Part shown: piece after piece, positions 1 through 10,696 of the stretch
Layout: every line of letters begins with the position of its first letter
Position numbering within the stretch: position 1 is the first letter of the stretch
Source of the DNA: Reticulitermes lucifugus
Taxonomy: Eukaryota > Arthropoda > Insecta > Blattodea > Rhinotermitidae
DNA length: 23,662 nt
Direction: 5' to 3'
NCBI GenBank assembly: GCA_026260175.1
Contig: JAKCWW010008997.1
Location: forward strand, 530 to 24,191
Notes under the pieces: model-generated
Told to the model about the DNA's origin: nothing
Database searches by the model: none
The model's input: only the letters and a program-made list of their open reading frames with translations
Made by a program: the position numbers and the translations under genes

Positions 1-187
1 TTTCAAGCTTTATAATTATGAGAGTCCACTGGATTAAAACGTAAGTTTAATGTTCATGATTTTCATAACAAAATGTCCATGTAACAGTAAAAACGTGTGT
101 GCAATATTTGTTCATATCTTGCGGCTCTCAAACATCTGAAGTTTATCGTATGTGGCTCTTAACGTTAAGCAAGTTTGGCCACCCCTG
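1..187 (-). mobile_element. hAT-like element, one terminal end (continues off the left edge)
   Basis: Read on the minus strand the element begins at 187 with CAGGGGTGGCCAAAC, a typical hAT-superfamily terminal inverted repeat, and runs leftwards through 1. The other end is outside the window. No transposase frame is visible, so this is probably a non-autonomous copy. It abuts the LINE relic at 188 and appears to have inserted into the 3' end of that LINE, because the LINE reading frame runs directly into hAT sequence. The flank at 188-195 is ATATATAT, which could be an 8-bp target duplication, but the partner copy is not in view. Confidence 0.6.
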
Positions 188-915
188 ATATATATATGGT
201 AGACCATGTGATGCATCTTCATTGTTGGTATGCTGGACAATAGGAGATCAGAGTCAGGTTTGTAGCCAATATTAATATTGCATACAGATGAATTTGTTTG
301 AAAAATTTCTTGATTATTGACGCTTAAGTTCATTAAGGAAAGCATATATTGGCATGGAATTGGTAACATCTCTAATTGTTTAAATATACTTCTACATGAA
401 GTTCTGGGTTGTGCACCAGCCATAATTCTGACGATTTCTTTTGTAAAGTGAAAATCTTCCCACTGTTGGAAGAGTTACCCCAAAAAATTATTCCACATTT
501 TATAACAGAATGAACAACTGCATAGTAAATTCAGTTGAGTGTTAATATTACTGACATGGACCATCGACCTAATGGCACAACATGCTCCACTTAACTTACA
601 CATCATTTGTTCAATGTGGTTCTTCCAGTTTTGGTGGTAATCAATTTGTAAACCAAGAAATTTTGTATTTACTGTCTCTTCTATATACTTTTCTTTATAA
701 CCAATATGTAATGTGATGAATTATTTGTTATAAATTTCATTATATTTGTTTTATCTAGATTTAGGACTAACTTATTAGCAGCAAACCATTTAATCCAATG
801 AGAACTAACTTGACACTGAACAGAAATCTTCGAAATTTCTGCTTGAAATTATGACACTAGTGTCATCAGCAAATAATATTGGGTCTAAGTGTTGTAAGTG
901 TGATATTGATATGAC
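188..915 (-). pseudogene. LINE reverse-transcriptase relic (C-terminal half of ORF2)
   Basis: This is a decayed non-LTR retrotransposon ORF read leftwards. The catalytic motif appears as ILFADDTSVII (FADD codons at 862-873). It is followed in other frames by WFAANKLVLNLDKTNIMKF, then FLGLQIDYHQNWKNHIEQM, then the RT C-terminal segment AGAQPRTSCRSIFKQLEML with its basic SCR..FK pattern near 370-425. These blocks occur in the order usual for Jockey/CR1-type insect LINEs, but they sit in at least three frames with intervening stops (one shortly after SVIISSRNFEDFCSVSS). The copy is therefore dead. Only the region from the catalytic motif onwards is recognisable. The 5' half is missing, as is usual for truncated insertions. 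The left side is interrupted by the hAT end at 187. The exact clade is not resolved. Confidence 0.8.
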
Positions 916-1242
916 TGATCATCCAATAAGACTTCATTGCTTTCAAATACTGTGAAAGCCTGTATTTCCCCAGTTTCTTTCAATCTCCATAGCTGAGATT
1001 TTATTGAAATTAATACATAATCTGTAAGGTTTGATCTTTTGTGTTCCATAAGTTTAACACTTTTTCAACATTTTATATGTTTGTTCCTCATATCAGGATA
1101 TTTCCTGCAAAGACTGTTGTATTCAAGTTTGATTTTTCATGTACCTCATTGCAATAATGAGCTGACATGCATACTGGAGATTTACAATCTTCTCATTTTG
1201 ATCAAAAACATGTTTGAGAAATTGGCTCTGCTATGGTTACCA

Positions 1243-1506
1243 TTTTTTTTTTCCTGTGGCACAACAGCCCAATTTGGGCCTAAGCCACCTTGTTTGAGGT
1301 TTCTAGATTACACACAATTACACACACACACACACCCGACAGGATTCCTCTCAAAGAGTGATCAGCCTGTTGTACAGGGTGCTACCTACATAACACACAA
1401 CAAACACATGAGACAAACATCCATGCCCTCAGTGGGATTCGAACCTGCGATGCCAGCAATCTAGCGGCTGCAGACCTATATTTGAGGCCACATGGCCACC
1501 GGGACC
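1243..1506 (-). mobile_element. tRNA-derived SINE, family B
   Basis: Read on the minus strand, the element starts near 1506 with a tRNA-like head. It has an A box TGGCCATGTGG (1488-1498) and a perfect B box GGTTCGAATCC (1435-1445), correctly spaced for a pol III internal promoter. A tRNA-unrelated body follows with a (GT)n stretch at about 1320-1336. It ends in GGGCTGTTGTGCCACAGG and a run of ten A (T on plus, 1243-1252). Flanks after the head and after the tail both contain TAAC, possibly a decayed target duplication, but this is weak. A plus-strand open frame across 1039-1464 is a by-product of this repeat. Confidence 0.8.
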
Positions 1507-1819
1507 AGCACAGTTATCCTGTGTTTGATCCATTAGATAAAGCCATTATCTGTCCCCAGGGATAATATGATGAGTGAGGAACTGCTCGCATGAGAGAACA
1601 TGTCTTTTTCCTCTGAAATAAGACAACCAGGGAACAGGAAAAGGTTCAGAACCTGTCTAGTCATATTTCCTTCACTTTGTTATCACCACTGATCATCATC
1701 ATTGGTATAAAATTGAAGTAACAGAGAAAGTAATGAACTGAAGCTCAAATCCATGATGTTCAAGAATATTCTCCTACGTTGATAGAAACAGGATGCAAAT
1801 TTCATCTTAGACATCCCGT

Positions 1820-2182
1820 TGCATTTTACAGTCTTACAAATTAGCATGTAATTGCCATCAACATGACTGTTTATTAATATTACTATTAGATCTTTAAGAG
1901 TATATGGCAATATGTTTCGACCCACATTTAGGTCATCTTCAGGCCAATATTTTATGTAAATAAATTACAATTGCATGTGTAACTCATATGTTGATAATTT
2001 CAGTCTATCAACATATAAGTTATGCATGCAATTGTAATTTATTTTATGTAAAATATTGACCTGAAGATAACCTAAATGTGAGTCGAAACAAGTTGCCACA
2101 TGCACTTAAAAATCTAATAGTAATATTAATAAACAGTTGTGTTGTGATGGCAATTACATGCTAATTTGTAATAGGATGCAAT
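1820..2182. mobile_element. 363-bp fold-back (near-perfect inverted repeat) element
   Basis: Two arms of about 177 nt (1820-1996 and 2006-2182) are near-perfect reverse complements around a 9-nt loop (1997-2005). The innermost stem is ATGTTGATA/TATCAACAT. Differences are scattered substitutions and small indels, so the arms have aged together. No protein frame is present. Each arm holds a block with GTTTCGACCCACATTTAGG followed by TCATCTTCAGG, whose reverse complement recurs in looser form in the element at 6805-7001 and near 15454. A MITE or fold-back transposon is the simplest reading. If transcribed it would form a long double-stranded hairpin. Confidence 0.8.
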
Positions 2183-4835
2183 TTTTTTTCACTCAGCCAA
2201 TAATAATTATTTTTTGGTGTAATAGCACAGGAAAATTGAAATGGAAGTCAAGTAAGTGTGACTAGCTTCTGCTCTACACTTCTGGCCTATGTATGTAATT
2301 TGTCAAGGATGTTAATCTAGCATATGTGAGAAGAGAATTTATTTTGATGAATGGGCCACTCTGCGGAAGTTCCATACAAAATAAATTTATGTAATGTCAC
2401 TACAAAGAAAATCCAGGCCTGGTGTACTTTTTATCCCTATTATTTATTTAAAACTTATTTAATAGTCATTTACAATCTAAAACACTATAAACTATTTGTA
2501 CATTAGGGAAATTGTGATCAGTGGATGTCAAATAAGCCAAACTTTCAACCAAAGGTTTACTTACATGTAAAACTTCTAAAAACAGATTATTATTTACCAT
2601 TCTGAATTCTGAAATTGGTCATAGCATTAATCAAAGGTTTGATGAGACAGCATTTACCAAAGATATCATCCGATTGAGTTTTCAGCTAGGCATATCAGCT
2701 TACAGTCGGTATCTGTGATCATTTATAACAGAATTTCTGTACCAGGTGGAAGAAATTCTGTCATAACAATGATGTATTGTGTATAAAGGAAAAACAAGTG
2801 TAAAATAAGGGTATTTAATGTCTGACATGTATAAAGCTTGCTTGAATACAAATTAATGTGTTCATATAAACATTCTAAGTACATTTGTTATTAATAAAAT
2901 ATATGACATTGTAGAAAGTTGCTTACATCACTCTTAAGTTTCAAATTATAAGTTAGGTTCAGTAGAAACTTGCCAACCAGGTGACTGGTGACAGAAATTA
3001 CCACCCTTATGAACCAGAGTTGAAGGAATTCAGCATGCAGTGGAAGCATCTGCAGTCACCACCATGCAGGAAAATTCAAGGCCAGCATCTTTTTCAATTA
3101 CAAGGAACATGTATTTGTGCAATTTCCATATCATAAGGCCTCTCTATAAATGCTGTAGGATTTATCAGAAGACTTTGAAATTACATGAGAAAGACATCCA
3201 GAGACTCGCTTGGATGCATATCTCTGCGCACACAGTGACTTTTCATATCACTTGGCCATATATGTCCTGGTAATTGACCTCTGGCATATTTCTATTGAAC
3301 CCTTATTAACACTACTGTAATCCTGTCATTAAAGTTCTGTCTAATTCTATATTCCATTGCTTTTTCCATGGACTACAGGCTTCAGTTTTGTCCTGTCATG
3401 GCACATTACACTCTTTAATGTGAATCTTTTTTTGTTGAAAGTGCATGAGAATAGGTCCAACAGAATTCCAGACTCTGCCAACATTCTGTACTTGCAAATA
3501 GTTTGACTTTAAATATTTTTCTTCACAGGGGATTTGGCAGTAGTCACAACTGATGTGCAATTCTCACAGTGATAGATTTTAGCACTGTCATGATACAAGG
3601 GAATACAAAGTATGTGGAGTGCCAAATTTCCACTTCTGGTGCAGCATATAAATGATAGTTTAATTTCATTTTTCCCCATTTGTGTATGGGTCCATAGCAT
3701 GGTAGGAACTGACACCGAGAAGGATGTGATTGCTCATTTGCCTATCATTGCATACAGATCGTCACGAAGTAGTATTCAGTTGCCTGGCCTTAATGAAAAT
3801 TGAAAGGCAACATATATATATATATATATTTTTTTTTTTTAATTCTGTCATAAAATTTCATTAAACTCAATTCAGCAGATCCAAAATTGCTATATATGTA
3901 CAGACAGATGTACAGAGTGCTTATAGTAGCTGCTCTGCGGGGATGCAAATGCACCACGTAAATTTGAGTCAGCCACATTGTTATGTTATTTCAAAAGTTG
4001 CATGCTGATCACCAAATGCACCTGCAACATTATCCTGTACATCTGCTGTTTCTAGAAAATAACGTCCATACATATGAATTTAGACTGAAATGTGTACATA
4101 GCAACCTCACACAATAAAATGATGTAGTGTAATAGAAGGCATAAAATATGCTTCTGGTTATAGATATCTTTTTATTTCCAATGCAGCAGGGTATTGATTA
4201 CAAAGAACTGCACTAATAAACATTTAGGGAAAAAAAGAATAAAAACAAAAACAGGGACAGTAATTAGGAGGTTCCTACTTTTAATGGGGCTTCTCAGTAA
4301 TGTGAAGGCAGCTTCAGAACTATTGGGACCAGGCAGGTCTATGTACTAAGTAGTTCTTATGAACAATGAATTATAATTTCCTTTACAGTGTAATGGTGTA
4401 GTTCCATATTCCAGGATGGTATGTTGGGTTATTTACGTATCACTACATAAGTTTTAAACTGAAAAATCCTCTGAAGTATTACATCAAGTGTTCTACAACT
4501 GATACCTACAGCTGAAATGCAGGGCTACAGTTTTCAGCGTGAGTAAAGCTTCTTTGATGGTTTAAAAAGCATGTCTCCTGTATTTTACATTTCAAACTTT
4601 TAAATAAGTATTTTACTTTTCAGTGAACTGTAATTCCTACTCTTCCATTTTAAATGGATACAATTAAAACTAAAATATTTTCATATCATATTGTTGTATT
4701 CTGTATCACAAGAATGCTACTACTGTATGTGTTTTGTCCATCCTATCTTAAACATACAACAGCAAAATCATGATTCACTTCTAAATTAAGTATTTTCATT
4801 TAATATTGTTCTGCTGATGTTTCACCCCGTTTCTC
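2183..4835. other. Gene-less stretch (introns or 3' flank), no recognisable coding
   Basis: AT-rich, CpG-poor sequence with only short, unconvincing open frames. It contains a perfect 10-bp stem hairpin (CAGAATTTCT/AGAAATTCTG) near 2734-2762 and an (AT)n-T(n) tract at 3812-3840. On the minus strand an AATAAA lies at 4171-4176, about 660 nt beyond the zinc-finger stop codon. It is the first canonical poly(A) signal found there, so 4165-4835 may be the 3' UTR of that gene. Confidence 0.4.
3812..3840. repeat. (AT)n microsatellite plus T-run
   Basis: About nine AT units are followed directly by eleven T. It could be the tail of an old retroelement on the minus strand, but no body is recognisable next to it. 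Confidence 0.7.
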
Positions 4836-6520
4836 CTAGGCTGGTAACTCATTTGTAAGGCATCGAGGTGTGTGGTGAAACCTGTGGTGCTTAACCAAGT
4901 AGCTATTTTTGTAGAATTTAGCTGCACACTGACCACATTTATAGGACGGTTGCAACAGTTTCAGTGGACCAGCGTGTTGTTGTCTTGTGTGAGTAAGCAA
5001 ATCAATATTGTTAACAAAGCCAGTGAGGCAGATTGCACATTCAAATTGTTTTAAACTTTCTGTAGATGATGTCCATGTACAGAATGAATCTCCTCTCATT
5101 TCCAAAACAACAGGATAAGATTCCTCTGAAATGACAGTTTTCATATCCCTATTATGCATTTTTGGAGCATCGTCTATGTCAGTTACTGAATACCTTTTAC
5201 AAGTATATTTCCCTTCTTTTATGGAAGAAATTAGTTTGGCCTTTGATTCAATTTTTTTCTTGGTAACGAAATTATGTTTATCATAGTGTGGCTTTCTAAT
5301 ATGTGTTTCTAAATCGAAGGTGTTTGGGGTACTTGTTGAAAATTTTGAAACTGGTTTGTTTCTATTCATTTTCTTCCTCCTGAATGAAAACACAGATTTC
5401 CATGTTGAAATTGGTTTGAGTATGGATGACTTTGGTATGCATTTGGGTAAAGGTTTCATATCTGTACCACAGGAAATAATGTTTTCTTTGTTAAAGTTTT
5501 TAAACTCGGGGATATCTGGTACATCAAACCTCAGCTTTCTCCTGATTGGAAGCTCACTTCCTGGTCCAACATTTTTAAATCCACTAACGTTTCTCTTATC
5601 AAAAAAATTTCCATCTTCATGTGGCAATTGATGTTCATTCTGATTAATGAATTGTGCAGTGGAACTGCATTCTGATAGATCAATGTTACCTTTCTTATTG
5701 TCTTTATTTTCTTTGATGCTCATTTGCATTAATAAAGTATTCAAGTTTTTTATGTTTGAATTTTTCATATCAAGAGTATATTGCAGTTTTTCACACTGTG
5801 CAATTTGTGAAAATTTTTGGTCAATGAAAAGTTTGAACTCTTCAAAATGTTTTTCTTCAACATGTGCTAAAAGATGTTGCTTATGTTTAATTAATACCAT
5901 ATATGGGCAAAATTCACATATTATGCATTTGTTTGGCTCTTCCTCCTGAAACATTGTTATAACATAATCCTGATGGTACTCTGCAACATGTTTTGTTAGT
6001 AAGTCATCAGTGTAAAATTTGGCATGACAGAGTTGGCATGAATGAAGTAAGGTAGCATTATTTTCTACCAAAAAGCTTCCTAGCTGAGATGTGTGTTCAT
6101 CCAGGATGTGTCCTCTAAGTTTACTTTCAGAAGTAAAGTTACTGCAACAGAATGGACAGTAGAGTTTTAATGGGAAACGACACACTTTCGTAGCTACACA
6201 ACTTGCTACAAAACTTGTATCTGCTGTGATCACTTCTTTCATTATGTAATTTTCACTTTGTACTGCTTCTGTCACAGTTCCAGGATCTGCCTCATGTAAG
6301 TCAGAACTCTTAACAGTGGTAACAGGACCAAATTTATTCTCATCTGAATTCTTATTAAGGTTTGAACCTATCAATACATTTGCTCTTTCCAGAATAAATG
6401 AGAAATCAATATTCTCCATGACAGTTTCTGCGCTACTATTTGCAAAAACATCATCAGCTGCTCTTGAATCATCAGAGATGGAATTCATATCGCTGGGCAA
6501 AAATGGTGAAGTAGATGTGT
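4836..6520 (-). CDS. C2H2 zinc-finger protein, large terminal coding exon
   Basis: The open frame runs from 6536 to a stop at 4836, but its first codon is TTG and there is no ATG at its start. On the minus strand a pyrimidine-rich tract ending TTCTCTTTCCAG puts a 3' splice site at 6521-6522. The exon therefore most likely starts at 6520 in phase 1. The first in-frame ATG (6486-6488; residue 17, G at -3) is the alternative start if the upstream exon is noncoding. Numbering from the open frame, fingers are C127/C130/H143/H148, C167/C170/H183/H188, C207/C210/H225/H230, C500/C503/H516/H521 and C534/C537/H550/H555. All use an HX4H ending. There are no TGEKP-like linkers, so these are not a classic tandem DNA-binding array. 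The linker (231-495) is Lys/Asn/Ser-rich, with KEN at 275-277 and 350-352, RKLRF at 333-337 and a basic RRKK at 386-389, consistent with a nuclear protein. I do not recognise an orthologue. The upstream exon was not located. Confidence 0.88.
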
Positions 6521-6804
6521 CTGGAAAGAGAAGCAAATTGTGTTAATAAGTATTCTTTATGCAAAGTGCGGAATGCTTTTAAGGAGGCCTTGTTTGTCAG
6601 TTGCTAACACATTTTGATTAAATCTTACATTGGGATATTTTATTACAAGAACACTTAGTGTTAATGTCAAACTATGGTGGCCATTCAGGGCTAATGAAAC
6701 CCTGAAGTTCTAGGTCAGTCTTTATGTCTGTGTTCAACATGTAGGCCTACCATTTTTTTTATTTTGGATATCCTGTTTTGTTACATATTACAGAGTATTT
6801 TAAC
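6521..6804 (-). other. 3' splice site and upstream intron of the zinc-finger gene
   Basis: Reading leftwards on the minus strand, a pyrimidine tract leads to CAG at 6521-6523, immediately before the exon. A small hairpin, TTCAGGG/CCCTGAA, lies at 6686-6708. No exon is visible here. The only donor-like site close by (near 6626) follows a frame closed by stops. Confidence 0.55.
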
Positions 6805-7001
6805 AATTACCATCAACACAAGTGATTTTATTATGTTATATATGGGAGGTCAGATTGAGATAATCTTGCCTCCCATAATTGGTGTTGCTATTGTAATTTC
6901 AATTTTATATATTTTAATGGCCCGAGGTTGACCACAAGTGGTTGAAACATGTAGCCATATGCCCATATAACATAATAAAATCAGTTGTGTTGATGGTAAT
7001 T
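6805..7001. mobile_element. 197-bp TIR element (MITE-like) related to the fold-back at 1820
   Basis: Terminal inverted repeats of about 41 nt at 6805-6846 and 6962-7001 differ by one substitution and one 2-nt indel. Their outer ends read AATTACCATCAACACAA and its complement. The interior has a second hairpin at 6844-6874 (GGGAGG...CCTCCC with an inner AGATT/AATCT stem). It also has the block GGTTGACC...GGTTGAAACATG (about 6926-6951), which resembles the GACC...GTCGAAAC block of the 1820-2182 element. There is no coding capacity. Confidence 0.75.
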
Positions 7002-7156
7002 ATTAAGCTACCCTGTAGGCCTATAGCATTTTAACAAAAACTCTACATCTTAAGGATATTTCATGAGAATGAAGCAATGATTTGTCTTTTGTATTGCTGT
7101 TGAGCAACATGTCACTCTCAACAATATAAGATGTACTTAGGTCTTCATGTAGAGTG

Positions 7157-7280
7157 CCCGATTTTAATGAAACTTGAATTTTTAGACAGATTTTTCATAA
7201 AAGTCTTCAGTATCAAATTTCATGCAAATCTGTCCAGTGGAAGCCAAGTTGGCACATGTGGAGACAGATATGATAGAGCT
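7157..7280 (+). repeat. Degenerate repeat, CGATTTTAATGAAACTTG class
   Basis: It begins CCCGATTTTAATGAAACTTG and continues to CAAATTTCATGCAAATCTG, then TCCAGTGGAAGCC and a GGAGACAGATATGATAG end. The same order of blocks occurs at 19234-19775 (CGATTTTCACGAAACTC, then GAATTTAATGAAAATCAGAC, GGTTTAGATGCTGAT, GGACGGACGGACATGG). This is likely an older, shorter copy of that element. No protein is encoded. Confidence 0.45.
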
Positions 7281-8227
7281 AATTGGTGTGTCTCATGACT
7301 TCGTGAACATGCCTAACAGCTGTACATATAAAGGATATGTCACGTTAGATTTCAGGCTTGACCCTTATAGATGGAACTGATAGGTTGTCCTGAAATGTCA
7401 GTAACTAACTACCAATCTACACTGTGTAAAATCCCAGAAGAGCTAAGATCTCATATGTCATAATTGTCTTAGAGAACGTTCAGCAGCAAAATATATTTCA
7501 TACAGAACGTATAGAACAAATTCCAAAATTCATATTGGAATGATGACACATGAATGCCATTGCACGTTTTTCTGAGTGCTATCAGAAACTTATTCATGCT
7601 TCTACTTATTTTATTTGGCCATAAATTAAGCAATGAAATTGCATTTTCATTGCCAATTCTGATGACATGATAGAACAGAACTGTAACTCAATGAAAATTA
7701 ATGATGTGAGATTTGAGGTTCTCAGAGACGTGTTGCTGATGACTCAAGTTTTCTGGAATGTTATGCAGTGTCAATTGGTAAACAGTGACAGACATTTAAA
7801 ATGAGTGTAGATTTAACGTCCCAGGAAAACTTAATCTTCAAAACTAATTATGATTTTTGAACAGAAAATAAGGTAAGATTTGAATAGATCTGTTCTTTTA
7901 CTGTGTATCAAATTTTATTTCTTTACAAGAGTAAGCAGAGTAGGAATACATTGACCCCCACATTGAAAAATTTCTATCATGAAAAGAAGAACTCAGTTAA
8001 AATATGAAATTGCAATAATTGGAACTATTTATATACTGAATGAAAAATTTGTATATTCCTGGAAATAAGAGTATCATGCAGGTTGATAAATTCACACACA
8101 CAAAGCATAAAATCAAACTCATAATTTGTTTAAGAAGAGTCTTATAATTATTAAACTTTAAACCAATACATAAACAGATTATATATACTGTCATTTGTGC
8201 AGTATGATTTGCTCATGTGTGATTTAG

Positions 8228-9460
8228 AGTAACATGAATCAGATACACTTTTTTCACGTGCAGTTAAGGTTACATAAACATTTCTGAAATTCCTGACCAG
8301 TTCCTGTACGCTTAGCAATGGCTATGGAGCACAGAGACAATCCAACCTGTGGAAATTTGTCAGTAGTAATCTGCTTCACTTCACCCTTCACCTGTCTTTT
8401 CCAAAATTACAGCTATAATCAATTCGGTGCCTCCTCTTCCCATCGACTTTAGGTACTTCAACACAGATTGTGGCACCCATTGCACATTCACTGTGTGGCG
8501 TCTCTGAATGTAAATTAATCTTTTTGGCTTTCACATGGAAGCTTTCTTTCTCCATGTTTGTTTTATTCATATATAAAGAAGACATCTTATTTCACATGTA
8601 TCATTAAACAGTGTTTAGTACAAGAATTATGATGTGGTAGTTCACCTTTGACTACACAACAGTGTACGTGCATTCCATTGCACAGACACAACAAATGAGT
8701 GAAGAAGGATTGACGGGGAGACAAAAGCCATGTATCGTCAACATTACATATTTCATGAGTCCATTGTCTCCAAATGACTTTTAAGCTCTCTTCTTCGCAT
8801 AAAATATTTACATCTTTAGGCGAGGTAGTTGTTGAAATATGAACTTCTGCAGAAGTCCCGAACATTGCTTTGTAAGGAGCCCTCTAGATACCTATGTGAT
8901 AAACCAGTTTTTTGAGAATTGAACAAATGACAGGTCTCCAATATAGTTGCTAGTATTATGTTCTGCATCCATGTTCTCAATGTCCTGATTAGCCGTTTCA
9001 ACATTGATTGGCTTAGCTGTGTCTGGGTTTGCCATGCACTCTTCAATTCTCTTCACATAATCCTTAAATCTTCTACAGCTTTGCTGCAGAATTATCTGCC
9101 ATCATTTTATTGCAAAACACAACATGCCTCAAACAGCAAGGAACTATCCAGAAGCTGGGATGTAAGTTCTTCTGCTCTTTTAGTTTCAAGGGGTCTCAAT
9201 ACCACAAATTCGTTAGGTTATCCTGATAATAAACAAGTATCAGTATATACTTACCGCCGCGAATGAATAACAAGTTAGCGTTGTATGATCCCCATTATTA
9301 ATTTCTGTTAATTCATGAAATAATGGATTTCAACATCTTAACGGTAACATATACGTATAATTGAAGATTGCTTATTCCCTGAACCTATGCACATACTGTT
9401 GATTGCATATTACGTACGTTATATTAAAGTCTCCCTTACGATATTTGGAACAATATCCAA
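8228..9460 (-). pseudogene. Decayed transposon-type integrase (KRBA2-like / Ginger-type DDE integrase)
   Basis: Reading leftwards, the conserved blocks of an rve-type integrase appear in the correct order but in different frames. A weak NIVRETLI-like N-terminal piece lies near 9435. GKYILILVYYQDNLT (9253-9211) is followed by FVVLRPLETKRAEELTSQL and LLFEACCVLQ. The catalytic DNGREF site then reads stop-N-D-G-R-stop-F. VEDLRIM follows, then INVETANQDIENM, GDLSFVQFSKNW, MFGTSAEVHISTTTSP (about 8865) and GATICVEVPKVDGKRR (about 8488). Last is a C-terminal Cys segment, GTGQEFQKCLCNLNC, near 8250. This arrangement is known from integrases annotated as KRAB-A domain-containing protein 2-like. At least five frame changes and several stops rule out function. 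The zinc-finger gene and this relic share a strand, but nothing links them. Confidence 0.85.
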
Positions 9461-10657
9461 TATCCATGCTGCTTAGCATGACACTTGATAGATATAATTA
9501 AATGCAAAACATGTATCACTAAAAGTCTACTTTATTGTTTTAGCAACATACCTACAGCTCACGGATTATCTAAACCTCAATATTAAACTCCAATGCCACT
9601 TAAATTACAAACTTTACCGCTACGTTGGAAGGTTACGCCCAATTGCAGTACCAACTGTAAGATTGCGGAAAAGTTGGAATGTTGAAACAGTGATGCCAAT
9701 ATTTCACGTGCTGAGTACGCAGCATAACGTCCTGATCCATGGTCGTGATGGATTTTACGGCAGTGTTTATGAACTAGGTAATCTGTGTTCCGATGGGACG
9801 CGACTCCAGGTAATCTGAGAGTAACCAGCGTTTCGTGTAAAACTATTGCCTCCATTGTCTCGATAAGTATCTTCACATTCATCGTCGTGACAATCTCCAT
9901 TTCTCTTGCGTATCCAATTCCATTCGCCTCCCTTTCCTCCAACTTGTTTCTCAAAGCTTCATCTTATCTGTTCGATTTGTACTGAATGATGCTGTTTCAA
10001 CAGCACAGGATATGTGGCTTAATAATAACGTCGTGAACGATTTTCTCGAATTTTGTTTTTATTACACATAGCATGTGTGATTTTAAACCTCTTAATTCTT
10101 AGTGGCTTCAGTGAAATAATTTAATGTTTTGTCATCGTCGTCTTCATAGCCTTCTTATTATTTTGGTTGTATTTAATCTTTACATAATTGTTTTGACACA
10201 TCGTATCACTAATTGTTATGCCTTTGTATATCATAATCATTGTCAGTGAAAAATCTGCTTTTAATATGAGCAGTAGTTTCTGGTTTAGCTGCGTATCATA
10301 CAATAATCATATTTATTTTTAATGGTATCCATTCCGTTGTGTTCAACCGATCATACACATGTACACTGTTGCGTGCAACACAACAATAAAATAAATAAAA
10401 GAGGTATTGTGTTGTACATAACAGTATGTATTTGTGTGAATCATCATATTTCGTACATTCCACACCTTATATAACTCACAATTTTAACTATTTTACCGAT
10501 TTGAAGTAAGTTTTGTCTGCAAAATTCTTTGCGTACATGAATAAATTTGTGTTTGCAATTAAGTTCTGGTTTAAATATGAAATAACCAAGAATTAAAAAC
10601 CTCCATGTGACGATACAGGTCTTTTATATGCTAAGTAATGTTGATTGATAAAGCAGG

Positions 10658-10696
10658 CAAGTAGTCCAAAAATAAGGACTATTTTTGGATTACTTG
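10658..10696. repeat. Short hairpin, 16-bp stem, 7-nt loop
   Basis: CAAGTAGTCCAAAAAT pairs with ATTTTTGGATTACTTG around AAGGACT, with one G-T position and the rest Watson-Crick. It is too short for an animal pre-miRNA by itself. No role is claimed. Confidence 0.6.

Noticed and set aside
1039..1464. 141-codon plus-strand ORF
   Set aside because: Most of it is the reverse strand of SINE family B including its microsatellite and T-run.
3040..3273. 77-codon plus-strand ORF
   Set aside because: No domain, no splice context and no supporting conservation signal. It could be relic coding sequence but cannot be supported.
8388..9046. Three separate minus-strand ORFs (65-92 codons) as independent genes
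   Set aside because: They are fragments of one frameshifted integrase. Their conserved blocks are collinear.
9244..9256. Strong-looking minus-strand splice donor GGTAAGTAT with an acceptor TTATTATCAG 32 nt away
   Set aside because: An intron of about 32 nt is too short, and the bases are codons of the integrase relic (GKY...VYYQDNLT).
9583..9954. 123-codon minus-strand open frame in the CpG-rich interval
   Set aside because: It starts at a non-ATG codon just after a stop, has no recognisable domain, and other frames of the same stretch are also long and open. GC- and CpG-rich sequence makes such frames by chance. It may be 5' noncoding sequence of the zinc-finger gene.
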